From Apus apus (Eukaryota > Chordata > Aves > Apodiformes > Apodidae): a DNA stretch of 64,000 bases. Shown here piece after piece: positions 1 to 12,466 of the stretch. Each line of letters begins with the position of its first letter. The stretch's first letter is position 1. The stretch lies in contig NC_067282.1 of assembly GCF_020740795.1 (NCBI RefSeq), positions 152,506,858-152,570,857 of the forward strand. The letters are read 5' to 3'. The translations under genes and the position numbers were made by a program. Under the pieces are notes generated by a model. The model was not told where the DNA came from and ran no database searches. It was given only the letters and a program-made list of their open reading frames with translations.

Positions 1-329
1 ACCATTGCTTGGAAACATAAAACTGATAGTCCCCTTGCATTTAACATAGAAGTCTAAAATACAAGTAAATAATGATAATCCCATTAAAAACTGTGCATAG
101 TTTTGAAAGGTTAATGTTGAGCACTTGAAGAGCAAGGCTGTACAGGGACTAATAGAACAAGATTTTCTCAGCATTAGACTGGAACAAAATTTTAAAAGCA
201 TTTAACTCCCTGATGGTCTTTGGGGACCTCCTGCCTCTCCTTGGATTTCATAATACTATCAAAATACCTTCAAACAAGGTATTTTGCACCTATTTTCTGC
301 ACTTATTTTCCAATTAACCATAAGTTTAC
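1..329 (-). other. DMC1 intron 2 (start of window)
   Basis: The conserved next stretch of DMC1 (around FQDIDLLQKHG in human) is not found here, so the window begins inside the intron that follows the first coding exon. I see no repeat or RNA gene in it. Confidence 0.6.
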
Positions 330-417
330 CTCATCATCATGGTATCCTGGTTCTTCTTGGACTACTTGGTCCTCCATGGCCTTCATTGTGAAAGAGCAGG
401 CAATAAATTAGTGATCA
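330..417 (-). CDS. DMC1: DMC1 first coding exon (partial gene, N-terminus only)
   Basis: Read on the minus strand, this exon starts after a good acceptor (pyrimidine tract, then CAG, exon edge at 417). It has the ATG at 386-384 and ends at a GTAAAC donor (exon edge 330). It encodes 19 residues, MKAMEDQVVQEEPGYHDDE, in phase 0. Human DMC1 begins MKEDQVVAEEPGFQDEE, so the match is clear although short. DMC1 is the meiosis-specific RecA/RAD51 recombinase that forms nucleoprotein filaments on resected breaks and carries out strand exchange between homologues. The core ATPase exons lie off the left edge. A second in-frame ATG at codon 4 could also start translation. The gene order (DMC1 left of CBY1, minus strand) agrees with human. 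The residues seen are only the acidic N-terminal tail, so the call rests on this match plus synteny. Confidence 0.85.
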
Positions 418-1840
418 CTGCAGGGAAATGTAAACAAAGATAGTATTGGGGTGGCAATAAATTAAAAAATGACTGTAAAAGGACTTTTAAGAAGTCCTTG
501 AACTACAGAACCTTCTCAGTGTGCCATCACATACAGATTTAAACTTCCACTCTGCTTCCAACTCTTTTTACCAGACTAAAAGAAGAAAATCTACTGTGTT
601 ACTCTCAGATGAACAGGTTTGGCTAGAAAGGGTTTAAATGGAGTCCCTTTTGTTAGTATTTAACAGAAATATGACTATAAAATAAGTTGTTTCCATTTCA
701 GAACGCTGACAATTATGGAATGAGAAATCATGCCTTCTCATCATGCCTTATATAAGAACAATAATTACAGCAAAACATTAATTAAGAAAATATTTGAAGA
801 AATTAAAAAACCATCTTTGCTTCAAATACTGAAAGAAGAAAAACAGGTAATGCAAAAGGCATTACAATGGTGTTACAATCCCCTCCTCCATGAACAATAT
901 CCTCCTGAAATCGATATAATCCTGCACTCCAGGCACAGCTGAAGAAGTCATGGGATCATTCTCCCACTCCCCATCCTTAGGCAATTGGCATCCCACAGCC
1001 GAAAAACGAGGCAGACCCAGGCCTGTGCCTTCCTGCAGGCTAGGAGGGAAAACGCAGAAATTATACCACACCCGACTGAAAGCTTTAGGGATGAGCAAAA
1101 TCCTCCTGTTTAGTGGAGAAACCTCCTGCTGCTGGTACGTTGGCACACCGAAGACCCAGAGCCACCGCTGCCTGCAGTGAACCAGGTAACAGGGTGAAAG
1201 TCTGAGACAACACAGCAAATCTGTGAAGAAACAAGGATCTTAGCGAGGAAGCACAAACACGGTTGGGCCACCCCGGGTGCCCCGACCCTGCTGTTACCAC
1301 CCCAGGAGCTACTCACTAGGATGGGTGAGCAAGACCTGCGCGCTACACTCCTTTCAACAAATCACAAAATAATGGAATGGTTTGGGTTGGGAGGGACCTT
1401 AAAGGTCATCTAGTCCCAACCCCCCTGCCATGGGCAGGGACACCTCCCATCAGACCAGACTGCTCAGAGCCCCATCCAGCCTGGTCCTGAACGCTTCCAG
1501 GGAGGGGGCTTCCACAACTTCCCTGGGCAGCCTGTTCCAGTGTCTCACAGTGAAAAATTTCCTCCTAATGTCCAACCTAAATCTACCCTCCTCCAGTTTA
1601 AAGCCACTTCCCAGTACAGACTGTCGGTGTGACAAGGACCAGGCCCCAGCACGTGGCAGGTTTTGAACTGCCAGGAACGTGGAAGCTGACGTGACTGGAG
1701 CGGAATTCGTGCCCCACATGAGGGGCAGGAGAAGCTCTGACCTGCCCCGAGGGGTGCCCTGGTGGAATTTCACGTCTGTTGTCAGAGGCAAATAAATGAT
1801 TAATCATGTATCAACACAGGGATCTATTTGGCTTTTCCTC
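418..1840 (-). other. DMC1 intron 1 (inferred)
   Basis: This stretch lies between the first coding exon and the CpG island taken as the promoter. It contains a minus-oriented CR1 copy and, on the plus strand, an exon-like open frame at 730-848 that I cannot assign. No other gene is visible. Because the noncoding first exon is not mapped, the right edge of the intron is approximate. Confidence 0.5.
1366..1625 (-). repeat. CR1 LINE 3' fragment
   Basis: The left end reads AATGGTTTGGGTTGGGAGGG, the reverse complement of the CR1 3' end. Further right the minus strand still reads the end of ORF2, including FKLEEGRFRLDIRRKFF and NRLPREVVEAPSLEAFRTRL. This is a typical 5'-truncated copy, fairly well preserved, inside DMC1 intron 1. 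Confidence 0.95.
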
Positions 1841-2445
1841 CCCAGCCGCCCTTTCAGGGGGCGCAAATCCCCGTTCCCAAAGGGCGAAGCACCACAGAAC
1901 TCCCCTCCCCCCCCCCGGGCGGGGCACAAACGTTCCCCATCGAAATCACAACCACCGCGGAAACGCAGCTGGTTTCCCGGGCCCCTCCGGGAGCGCCGGG
2001 CAGCCAGCCAGCAGCCACGGTACCCCCGGCCTGGGAGCGGGGATCCGAGCTCCCGACACCCGCCCGCTGCTCCCGCAGCGCCCGGCGCCTCCCGCGGGGA
2101 CGGACCCGGCGCCTTCCCCGCACGTTCCCGCCCTCCCGCCAAAACCGCCGGGCGGGGCGCGCGGGCTCCTGGCGGGAGCAGCGACCCGCCCTTCCCCTGC
2201 CGGATGGAAAAACCAAACGAACGTGGAGCGGGGTTGGCTGGGGGGGGGGGGGGGGTTCGGTTTGACACGGCGCAGCCTTTGTTTTTCCAGGGTGCCACAC
2301 GCACGTCTTCCTGAACGGGGCGAGCGGCGGGTTTCCTGTCGGGCGGCCAAAGCCTGCCGGAGGGCCTCTGTTTGCAAAAGCTGGAAGATAAACGGCTTGC
2401 CTGAAGCCACAGGACAAGAAGATGAGGCCGAGTCACACACGTGAG
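1840..2445 (-). promoter_or_regulatory. CpG island, likely DMC1 promoter and first exon
   Basis: GC- and CpG-rich block in otherwise AT-rich DNA, lying upstream of DMC1 on the minus strand. It contains a canonical E2F-type site, TCCCGCCAAAA at 2134-2144, next to GTTCCCGCCC at 2124-2133, and a CACGTG E-box at 2438-2443. E2F6 with MGA/MAX is known to silence many germline genes through such sites, which would suit a meiotic gene. That link is inference. I could not fix the transcription start or the first-exon donor. A 16-base G run sits at 2240-2255. Confidence 0.6.
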
Positions 2446-5047
2446 CTTAACCTGCCGTTTTAAAAGGGTGGAAAAGGTGCTTTTTAGGATACGAATACTT
2501 CTGCGGGTCTGCAGTCTTCTTGGAGACAATATTTGGAAAGCAGTCACCCGTTTTAGCTTGCCTCTGGTAGCACCCTCGGTACAGGACAGCATGTGAAGGA
2601 GGCCTTGGCATACTTGTGTGAGCAGGAAGGGTTCCTGGCTGCCCCTCGGGGCCCCTGCCTCGCTGGGCCAGGGTGGGGGGGTTCAGACGGCAGAAGGGAT
2701 GGGAGCATCATCGCGGCGAGTTTCAAGGCGCTTCTGATTAACTTCCCCACCCTCCACCCACAGGAGGACAGCCGCACACAAGTTTCGTTAAGTGCTAGCC
2801 AGGTCAGGAAACCTACCAACAAAACCCACAGCCCCTAGTCTACACCAGCAGCCAAACCATCAGCACACCACAGGAGTGCTCACAGGGTCCCCCGTCAAGG
2901 CATCAAGCAGTTTATGGCAGTGCCTGAAGTCTAACTCGGTGTGCCCAGGGCTTTGTCTATACAGAGGAACCAGCTGGCACTGCTTCTGAAAGCTGCATTA
3001 TTCCGCAAGAGCTATTCCAGCAGAGCACTTAGGCAGACAGTCCTTGAAGGACAAATTCCTTCACAAGGTATGCTTTTATTCCAGAGCAGAATGCACACGC
3101 CGAGAGGGATCCTTCTGGTGCTGCTGAACGCCTCTGCGGCAGCCGGTGCCTCTGTAAACAACCGTCCCTCCGTTATCCTTCTGGTTTGTAAAATTGTTCT
3201 CAGAGGGGTCAATGAATGTATAGAACCTGAAGATAATTTCCCACCCCAAAGCGCTACTCTGGGCAATAAATTACATTCTGTATCCTCAAAAGGTTTTGAG
3301 ATCATTAACCGCTCGCTTGGCTTTCACCTGGCATTGTGCGATAAAGTCACCCCACATACCCCATCACGTTACACACCAGCCAAGTGAGCTGAGGCATCCC
3401 AGAGTCTGCTCTTTCCCTCCTACAGGCTCTGCTGCTGACCAGTGCACCTCCAGCTGCATCTCAGCCGCTGGCAGTAAGACACACCACTGCCATCTGCATT
3501 TCTTCTCACTTGAGATCTTATCCCAATGCCATAAAAATACTAAGTATCCAGCTGGTTTTTTTCATCCTCACCAACCATTTTAATCCATGGTTGCAGTAGG
3601 GGTGTCTTGTTGGTTGGTTGGTTTTGTTTTCATACACGTTTAGGTAAAGCTAGTGCCTTCTCTGATCATTCAAGGTGGCAGTTCGCTTGTTCTTAACCAG
3701 GACAGAATAAACCGATATTTGGCTTTCCAGAATAAAATCCATAAAGATTCAGCCTGAGATATAAGTGTACATTTATGTCTGGATTGTTTTGGAAAAACTG
3801 TGCCTTCTGGTTTCCATAGGAATGCATTTCATACACAGTTGGTCCCAGACTAAAACGGTGACACACGTGAAAATCTTCCCAGAATTACAACATGCTTCTG
3901 GGCAAAGATGCAGCAATTTCTTCATATTCCTCAGCCCTTCCTTCTCTAGCAGCAATTGTTTGGAGTATTTTCCCTATAAAGTTGAAAATACACATTGAGG
4001 GGGAGAGGGGAATAGAGAGGGAAAGAATACTGAATATTTCAAAAGCAATCCAATATGACCAGGGTAAAAACTTTCTTCTGTTTCCTATAGCAAAGGAACA
4101 TACAGAGGGAGAGTTCAGCACCGTTTTAGAAGTTGTGTCAGCTATTACCTCCCCAAAATTCCCCAGATTCACTGATCATTACAGCCTTGCATTGAGGTCT
4201 CACTGTAGCTACTTCCTCAGTCACATCAGAATTAATGATCACCACTTCCCAAACAAAATCTGATTAAAACCTTTCTGCAAGGAAGTGCCAGGCAAACAGA
4301 TTGCACCTCAGTCAGTCTCAGGAAAAAGCCATGCTGCTTTAATGTGCCCTGTGGAATTTGCACAAAATAATCAATACTACACTGTTGGGAGTGATTCTGC
4401 ATTAAAAGACACAGATTTTGCCACCTTTAATTTACCCTGAATTAATTATTAAGAATATAGTATAGGATTAGATATCTCCTTTCTGTGTATCAAGATGCCT
4501 TGTCCAAACTATGGTTCAGCATTGCAGCTCTGGAGGAAATGAAGGATTAGAGGGCTGTGCTCATTGATATTAAAGAGGTGCCAGGTCAAGTCAGGACCAC
4601 AAAAGGTTGGGTGACTGGAGAAGAAAAGATGCCAAAGATAATTTATTGATCTCAAAACACAGACTACACAACTCAGGCATGGGTATTTTTCTAAATGAAA
4701 AAGAAATAATCTCTAAATATGTTAAATATACAAATACAATAAGTGATAGTAGTCCAGGCACCATAAGCTTAATCTTCTTTGTGATAAATTTGATAGGTGA
4801 TTTTGAAATAAGTAATTCCTTCTATACAATAAAGGATTACATTATTAACAAAAAGCAGACTGGAGTAAATAAGGCCACTCTTAAGCTCTGCAAAACCTAA
4901 ACCCAGTTAAGAGGCTTTCTGGAGGCACGCATCAGTATGTTGTCTGCAGAGTCTAACAACAAGCAAAGGGAGTAAGAAAAGCATTCCTAGTTGAGAATGC
5001 ACAAGAAGTTTTTTATTTAAGGAAAGAAGAGCAAACTAGCAATTGAG

Positions 5048-5140
5048 AACAGTGGGACTGAAAGGAACATCAAGAGATCATCTAGCTCAAAGCAGAATCA
5101 GCTAAACTTGGCAGATGTCTGTTTGCCTGGGGAGGCTGTG
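5048..5140 (-). repeat. Degraded CR1 LINE fragment
   Basis: The stretch 'aaaggaacatcaagagatca' followed by 'tctagctcaaagcag' matches the reverse complement of an old CR1 3' tail. It is heavily diverged and short. Confidence 0.55.
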
Positions 5141-6576
5141 GATTTTATTTTATCAGACGTTTTTTAAGTAAGAACCAGACAATTGCAGTGCTTGGCTATC
5201 CATGCCATTACCCTTATTTTCTACCATTCACTATGTAATGCAATTTTGCTTTCAAAAATATGCAATATACTTTGAGCTAACTTATGGTTTTAAAATGTCA
5301 GATAACTGGGACTCTTAATTCTTGCATATTTGTGTTTTCTACCCCAAAAGAGAAAATATACCAGCATAAGCACTTCTAAAATGCGCTCAAACCTGAGGGA
5401 TTATCTGGTTGTGTTACAGCTTTTAGGGCCAACACATTGTAACCACGTAGCACTGTAATACTGCATAATTTGCTGTAACATTTGCACTGAATTTGCAAGG
5501 CCTCAGGACTGTGGCTTGCCAGGCTTGCTTTGTTTGAACTCTCTCCAACCCTTCTGTACCTTTGTTTTACTTGATTAGCTGTGACAGCAGTTTCCATGAT
5601 TGACTAGGTCTATTTGTTTTATTTCTGCTTATCTCTGCATGGTACAGCCATCATTTTGTAGAAAGAGCAGTAACAAACAGTTATTCTACGTAGAATGAGA
5701 GATTTACAGTAGCACAAGGATGCAGTGTAGATGTAGAGAAATGCAGGCCTGGTGCAACAGCAGAGAAATGGTGACACAAGAGGTGGTGCAGAGGAGCACA
5801 GACACTCAGAGACAGCAGGCAAGGCACAGGCTTGGCACTGGAGACTTGATGGCTATAAACAACTCAACACTGATCAGAGAAATGCTGACCTGGATTAAAC
5901 TGGTCTTAGGGGTAACAAAGAGAACCAAAAAAATAGAAACTAACACATATAATAGGCAGTGCATACTGTACAATCAGATGCAGCATCGCACTGCAGACCA
6001 ACAAAAAAAGGTGTCAATGCTTGCTAGCAAACATCAAAATGACAGCCAAGTGGATCCTGGAACAAGGAAGGAGAAACCATCAACATGGCAATCATCTTCT
6101 CCCAGCAAAGGGCTCCAGATGCTGACAGCTGTCCATATCATTCCCTGCAACAGACACCAGAATGGAACCACCAAGCTTATGAACCCCAGGAGGAGTAGAA
6201 GGGTGAGCGAAATACAAGGAAAAAGTTAGAATCCAAGAGGCAGATGTGTTACTATTTAATAGAAGTAAAATGTATTATTATTCTTTCTGTAAGTCATATT
6301 CTTCATTTCACTGGTAGCTGATAAATTAGAAGGACCTCAAGGAGCGCCTGAGCTACAAGTAAGCTAGCAGCAAAATGAACAGATGCGGATTAAGCTCATA
6401 TCCTGATTGTAGCTAAAATTCAGTCCTTTAAAAATCTCTTACTGAGCACATTGCTAACCTGTGGTTGATGTATATTAAAATCTTGCAGTATTGCAAAAAG
6501 CAGGTTTTTTCATTTTTAACAAAATAATTCTGTTCTGTAATTTATCAATCCCTGCACAAAAATATCTTATTACAAG

Positions 6577-6599
6577 AAAAAAAAAAAAAAAAAAAAAAA
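6577..6599 (+). repeat. A homopolymer, 23 bases
   Basis: A plain run of 23 A bases in the gene-free stretch. No SINE body or target-site duplication was seen next to it. Confidence 0.95.
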
Positions 6600-9500
6600 G
6601 AAAGCAGTTGGGGCAATATTTATACCCCAAATCATGAAATGTGTACTTTGGGAGATACAGGTCTTTTTTTACACTGGGAGAGCTTTCTAAATAGATTTTG
6701 CAAATTCCAAAATAACTGCTCTCAACTGACTCCACATACACAGATTTTTGTTCTGCATCTTGTTCTTGCACCTTGTTCTACTTTAGCTTCAGCAACTTCA
6801 TGATAAACAGGAATAACAGGCTAATTATGAAATGGCTGCCCACATATGTAGCTAAGTGGGCGCAGTAATATAGCAGTTACATACATCTTTGTTCATTTGA
6901 ATTGACCTCCAAGGTCAGATAAAGAAAGCAGTAAGAAAGTTTATTTCCTATGGAACTGTTATCAGTCTTTGAAGTCGGTGTCCATGCCACCAACAAGCTT
7001 GCATTTAAATTAAAGCTTAGTCACAGACCTGGTTAAAGTCCGTGGGTGAATCACCTTCATTTCACTAACTAAACAAGAAGAATTGACTAAATATTCCTCC
7101 CTTTGCAGATGACATGGGAAGCCACCACCCAAGGGAATGATGTACATAATATGGAGGCACTAGGGATAGGTCTGAGTGGCCTACAGAGCATGGCCAGGCT
7201 CACCTCCTCCCGATGGCTAACATCTCCTGTTGCAGGTCTCAGAGCTTTGGTCTGAGCCAGCAGGGCATTTCTTGTGCGCTCCCTTATCTAAATGGCTTTG
7301 CATTTCTCCTGCTTGTATGCCCTCTGGTGCTCGTCTGAACAGTAAAGACGATGGGATCAGGCAGCTGGGGGATGGGGAAGAGAGACAGGGAAAGGTGGTC
7401 TCAGCAAGGCTTTGGATCAGTTTAGCTGTTTGGTGGACTTCCACCATTAGGCAGAGGGACTTCTCTGGGAGTGAATGGAAATACAGCAAGTAGAATTTGC
7501 CTGGCAGGAGCTGTGTGCATGGGTGGATGAGACAGGCAAAGAGAGAAGCAACAGGGATTATTGCTTCAAGAGGAAGCTGAGGCAGAACACTTGAGTTAAC
7601 TGCAGTAACTCATCAGAAAGGGAGTTAAAACAAGAAAATTGCTCATGGATGCATCTACCACGCTGCAGAACACAGGACTGTGTGTGTATTTTTCACACCA
7701 AAGAAATTCTGACTTCTAATACAAACAAGCTGGAAGTACTGTAAATATTGTCTTAACTGTCATGGCCAAAAGAGTCAATGCTGCTCTAACATTCACACAT
7801 CAGCATTGAAAAATAATCTGAAAAAGACACAAAGGAAAGCTGTTTTATCCACAGAACATGAGAGATCAGAGTATTCCATGCTACAGCTAAAAAAAGCTTA
7901 ATTCATGGAATGTGGTTGGTTTCTTTCCCCCCCTCTAATACACTCCAGCTCACAGAAGCTGAGTGCTTCTGTTGTCAAGTAGGTTGAATAATGACTTTGA
8001 CTACACTGCTCTGTTTTCTACTCAGGACAGCATTTGAATTGGCATGCTTCAGAAAGAAGAATGTATTTAAAGTGCAGCTAATAGAATATTTTTAATTTCC
8101 AGGTCACAACAGTATTCACTGGTCACATCAAAAAATGCCATTTTACAAGAAAAAACATTTGTAAATTCACACTTGGAAGAGGCTCAGCATTGGAATTCAA
8201 GACCTATCTTAATTTAAAACAGAACAGAATTTTGAAGAGCCTCAACTTGAAAAACTAATAATTTTCACCATGTTTCCTTATGAGTCTAGAAAAGTTAAGG
8301 CTTTTTGGCTCAGCCACTCTGTTGGTAGCAGCTTTTCTTTTAACCTCTCTGTGCTGCAGAACTGTTCATGCTCTTCTTTTGGCCAGTTTTCTACTCTTGG
8401 CTTTGCTTCTGCAAGTGAGTTTGTGTGTAAACCATACAAAAAAGAAACCAGTCTTGCCCCATTTGTATTCCATATGTTTGTCAGTCCAGCAGCCTCTGTT
8501 TGCAGAGCAATGAGATGGTAGGAAAACACATGACACTCAAATCCTTGATTTCAAAATAGTATTCAATAGTGAACTGTGGCCATGACATGTTCCTAGCTGA
8601 CCAGCCACTGTTCCCCACCCCCAGCTATCACAGTGCCAATGCAGCAAAAGCAAATTGAAGATAAGGAGCTGATGAGAATAACAACCATCTTTCTTCCCAG
8701 ACATGTCTATGGAATGACATACGGGGAGCACATATTAAAGCATAGAAAAGGCCTTAAGAACAAGCCTGCAAAGTCTTAGTAAAATACATAATATTTTATC
8801 TTTTCTTCCCCATTTCTATACCTGGAAAATTCAGTGTTTGGACTTGGAAGGCTTTGTTTGCTTGATGAAGTTGGTACTTGCTAGAAACTTGTCCATGTTT
8901 CATTTCCTTCAAGAAAAATGAAAGGCAGAAAACTTTCAGTAATTTATGATGCTGGAAGGATGAATGCCTTAATCTGCGTGTATTCTCTTTTAAAAAGTCT
9001 AGCTCATCCAGAAGTGAAACCTAGCCATTTTTCGGGCAAAATACAGCAGCCACTAGTGCTAGCAGCACCACATTGCAGTCATGGGAAAAGGGATGAAAAC
9101 ATCCCCTCCTGTTGAAATCCCGGGAGACATTTCAGGGTCATAGAAGGCAATTACAGGCTTGCAAAATAGCCGTGACACCAGGGTAATGTCCTTATCTAGT
9201 AAAAAGTAACTGGTGGAGCTATTCCATAAAACACCCAACCAAGTCAGCTCTCTCTAAGAGCAGCAAATTTGGAAGATGTCTTCCCTCAAGATTTATTGAC
9301 TCGTAAATTGTTAACAAAATAAATGAAGCACAACACACTCATGTTTCAGTAGTGCTGATATGGGTAAAAAATGGCACTATCATCATATGGTTACTGTATT
9401 TTTCTCAGCCAGTTTTATAAGCAATCTCTCCAAAATACCCACTCCCTGCACAATCACTCAGTGAAATACCTTTCCCTCTTGCTACTCCACAGTGACAAAG

Positions 9501-12065
9501 CAGCGCTCGTAAGGGGTCTTCTTCTGTAAAGGCAAGACCCTGGCTGTGGTGAGAAAAACTGATATGCTGGCAGTGTGGCAGTATCACTTTGGTAATATTT
9601 AAATATAAGGAAAAAACAGAGATTCCAAAGAATAAGTGGTCTAGAGCCCTGCAGGATTGGTCTTACAGCATATATTAAAAGAAAAAACACACCAAACTCT
9701 ATTTGGCTTGGTCACGAGAAGCAGAAGTTGTTGCTTCCGCTTGTTGACAGACACGCGACAGCACAAACTTTCATTACAAAAAGATGTAGAAATCAGCAAG
9801 ATGCAAGCTGAGCAAATTGTGTGTTATGCTGAGAGAAGTGAGGGTCCTCTGCAATATGAGGAAATATAATAGAAAATCCTTGATATATGTAATCTCAGAT
9901 TTTAAGGGGAATAACTTGCTCTCCTGCCAGCTTGTTTTCTAGGGCTCTACATTTCAACAGAACGGGCAGACCTTATGACTGATCACCTGTTTATTTTACC
10001 TCTCTTCAATGTACAACACAGGAAAAAACCACAAAGTGTATAACAAAACACACATTGCTCTTAGCTTAGATTTAATAACAATAAAATTCAATTTATTTGC
10101 AAGGCATTTGTAGAGAACTAAATGACTGACTCTATTACCAACTTTGAATGTTCTCTCTAGCCTCTCTTTAGTGTTCCCAGCCTCCTCTTCAATGCAGCCT
10201 CTGTCTACATTTACCCTTACCATTCCTGCCACTGTTCATACTTTTTTCCATGCTACTTTGCCCAGATATCCTTCTCTTGCTTTTTTCCTTCTGCCTTACT
10301 GTTTTTGCTCTCTATGCTTGGAACCTTTCCCTTCTTTATGTGACAACCATCTTTTCCTTCCTCCTGAGACACTAACAAAAGCATGTCTAAAACCCCAATG
10401 AATTTCTGTTAGCCATTTCAAAGTAATTTGCTATTCTGTACCCAAGTACAGTGGCAATGCTCTTGCATTAGTCCATCATCCAGGTCATTCAGTTCCCAAC
10501 ATTTCAAGCCAGGAATTCAATCAGAGGCTTACAATTAAACACCCAAAGCTTAAGTGCCAGGCACCTGCAGTTCCCATTGACTGCAAAATAAATGCTTATA
10601 ATGGAGCATTTCAAAAAAATGTCACTACCCATCTAGGTGACTACATAGTAAATTAGGACATTTGTTTTGGAATCTGCAGTCTCCATTTTTAACTGACTTG
10701 ATTATCCTTATTTGCAGCCTGTTGAACACTGGCTCACCTGCCTCAGTTTGGATTACAAGCTTTTCTGTGTTCTACACAAGGCTTGACATACTGACACGAT
10801 CCCTGACAACAAGTTATCACCACCAGTTGTTTAGTCTTGGAACTGAACTAGCACATTACTTCAGCAGTAAATGAATGAATGAATTGTGAGAACAGCCTGT
10901 CTGCTGACCCATGAAAACAATTTAGCTTTCTTTCAGACTGGCAAGATTTAAATCTTCAGAGACTCAGATTTTCATCAGCTTTTATTTCCAAAATGAATTG
11001 AATTACATAGATGTGTGAGCTAGGAGCTAGTTGCTAAATATGACACCCCTTCCCTCCCAGTAACATTAAAAAAAAAGAATTCTTCATAACATTTAAGCAC
11101 TTAGTGCATAAATCAAAGTGAAGTATCATTTTCCCTGTGGCACGTTCTTTGCTTAGTACTTTTCTAAAGGAAATGTCTGCTGTATCCTGGCTGGAGAGTA
11201 CAATACAGACAGTGAGTGTTGCCTGTGGAATGATGACCTGCAAGTGAGCAAGAATCCCTAACCAGCAAACTTACAAAAGGAGAAGATTGCTGATAACTTT
11301 GAGGAATTATTTCTGAACCATTAAGGAAAAACTCCTTTTCCCTGTCATCTGGCAAACTGATAAAAAAATCCCAAGCAACAAACTTTTTAGTAATAGGAAC
11401 AAGATGAAGCAGTCAGCAACGGATACTTAATGAAAGCTTTAGCTTCTGTGACACATCCACTGGCTGGCTGCACATCTTGGTGAACCTATATTTATCTCAC
11501 ATTCTTGTCCAGTCTTCTCTGGTCTGCTTGTCATTGTGAAGGAATCTGAGGAAGGGAGGTGACATGAAAACACAGTTAATAAGTTTGAAATCCAAGACTT
11601 TGAACCAAGTTTGTGCAGAGAGAGTGCCCTCAGTTTTGCTTGTGCGTTCAATGCAAATTCAAAATTTGTATTTTCAGGGTTCTTTTTCCCTTGAGAACCA
11701 GTGAAGATACTGCTTTACTGCTGTTGAACACACTGACACCATCCACGTCTTTACAGCTGTTGATCTATCAAGGCCACCTTCTACCTGGTCCTAATATGTC
11801 TCTTATTTTCATCCCTTGCTACCTCAGGTAACAACTCAGAATTAAGAAAGGGGAACCAAACCAAAACAATGAAATCTCCCATTTACTACTCTAAGTACTA
11901 CAGTACCTGGCTTTTGCAGGTCTCATAGGAATGGATTCTAAATCTCCTGGTGTCCCTGAATAGCTTTTACACCAGGCTAGTTCAGGCCACGGGTGAGCAG
12001 CCATCTGCATTCCCCAGAAGTCTGAAAAGTCACCTCATCTGCCTATGAGCTTGCAGCACATTCCC

Positions 12066-12125
12066 AGGACTGGAAAGGACTTCCTGGGCCACAGAGTCCA
12101 TTCTCATGCCACTGCAGACACATCA
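12066..12125 (-). repeat. Possible degraded CR1 LINE scrap
   Basis: Contains 'ctggaaaggacttcctgggc' and then 'gagtccattctcatgccact', which resemble the CR1 3' region in minus orientation. It is short and diverged, so the call is weak. Confidence 0.4.
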
Positions 12126-12362
12126 TCAAAAGCCCACATTATTTCCAATGTTTGCCTTTGATAAAAGGTGTTGCAAGCCGGTACAGGGGGGCAGTTTCCC
12201 ACAAAAGGCCATCCACAGGCACACCTTCCTAACAGAAATAATCAGCATAGAGTAAGACCTGCAGATCAAGGCATCCTGAGGAGAAAAACCATCACACAGT
12301 CTGGTTACTACACTCTTATTTAGATTAGCAGGACCTAGGGAGAGAGGCCTACATCGGTGTTC

Positions 12363-12466
12363 TCACAGCTCTCCCTCTGGTGACATCAGATTGCTCTTCT
12401 TGAATATTTCTGGTTTCAACTGGGAATAGTCCCAGTCAATGTAGCTTCTTGGGGCTGGTACTGTGC
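12363..12466 (-). CDS. Candidate terminal coding exon, unidentified minus-strand gene (possibly FAM227A)
   Basis: On the minus strand a strong acceptor (TTCTTTCTCTCCACTTAG, exon edge 12466) is followed by two bases and 34 codons including a TGA stop at 12365-12363. The frame contains TVPAPRSYIDWDYSQLKPEI and ends SNLMSPEGEL. Its composition (Trp, Tyr, Asp, Lys and Pro spread evenly) looks like real protein rather than chance. The entry phase fits one frame of the donor exon at 14783-14816 (ELFMVTSPLTS plus one base). Human synteny puts FAM227A on this strand between DMC1 and CBY1. I cannot recall that protein's C-terminus well enough to claim the match, and I did not find its FWW-containing domain. 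It could instead be a lineage-specific or decaying gene. Confidence 0.4.

Larger units (their letters stand above)
2450..12360. other. Long region without a recognised gene
   Basis: About 9.9 kb of AT-rich sequence. It would be intergenic between the head of DMC1 and the tail of a putative FAM227A, or late introns of that gene. I see a 23-base A run at 6577-6599 and worn CR1 scraps near 5050 and 12066. The open frames here, the longest being 169 codons at 5720-6229 on the plus strand, lack splice context or family motifs and look like chance. No tRNA, rRNA or LTR pair was noticed. Confidence 0.5.

Noticed and set aside
1804-2592. Minus-strand frame of 262 codons and several plus-strand frames in the first CpG island
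   Set aside because: Proline/arginine/glycine-rich translations typical of GC-rich noncoding DNA. Several frames are open at once and none resembles a protein.
5720-6229. Plus-strand frame of 169 codons
   Set aside because: No acceptor, donor, CpG promoter or poly(A) context and no family motif. Gln/Thr/Arg-rich, as expected by chance here.
7095-7130. A WW motif on the minus strand (LGWWLPMSS), considered as the FWW signature of FAM227A
   Set aside because: The context does not match the family (no preceding Phe, a stop soon after) and there are no splice sites. A similar WW near 6165 is flanked by stops.
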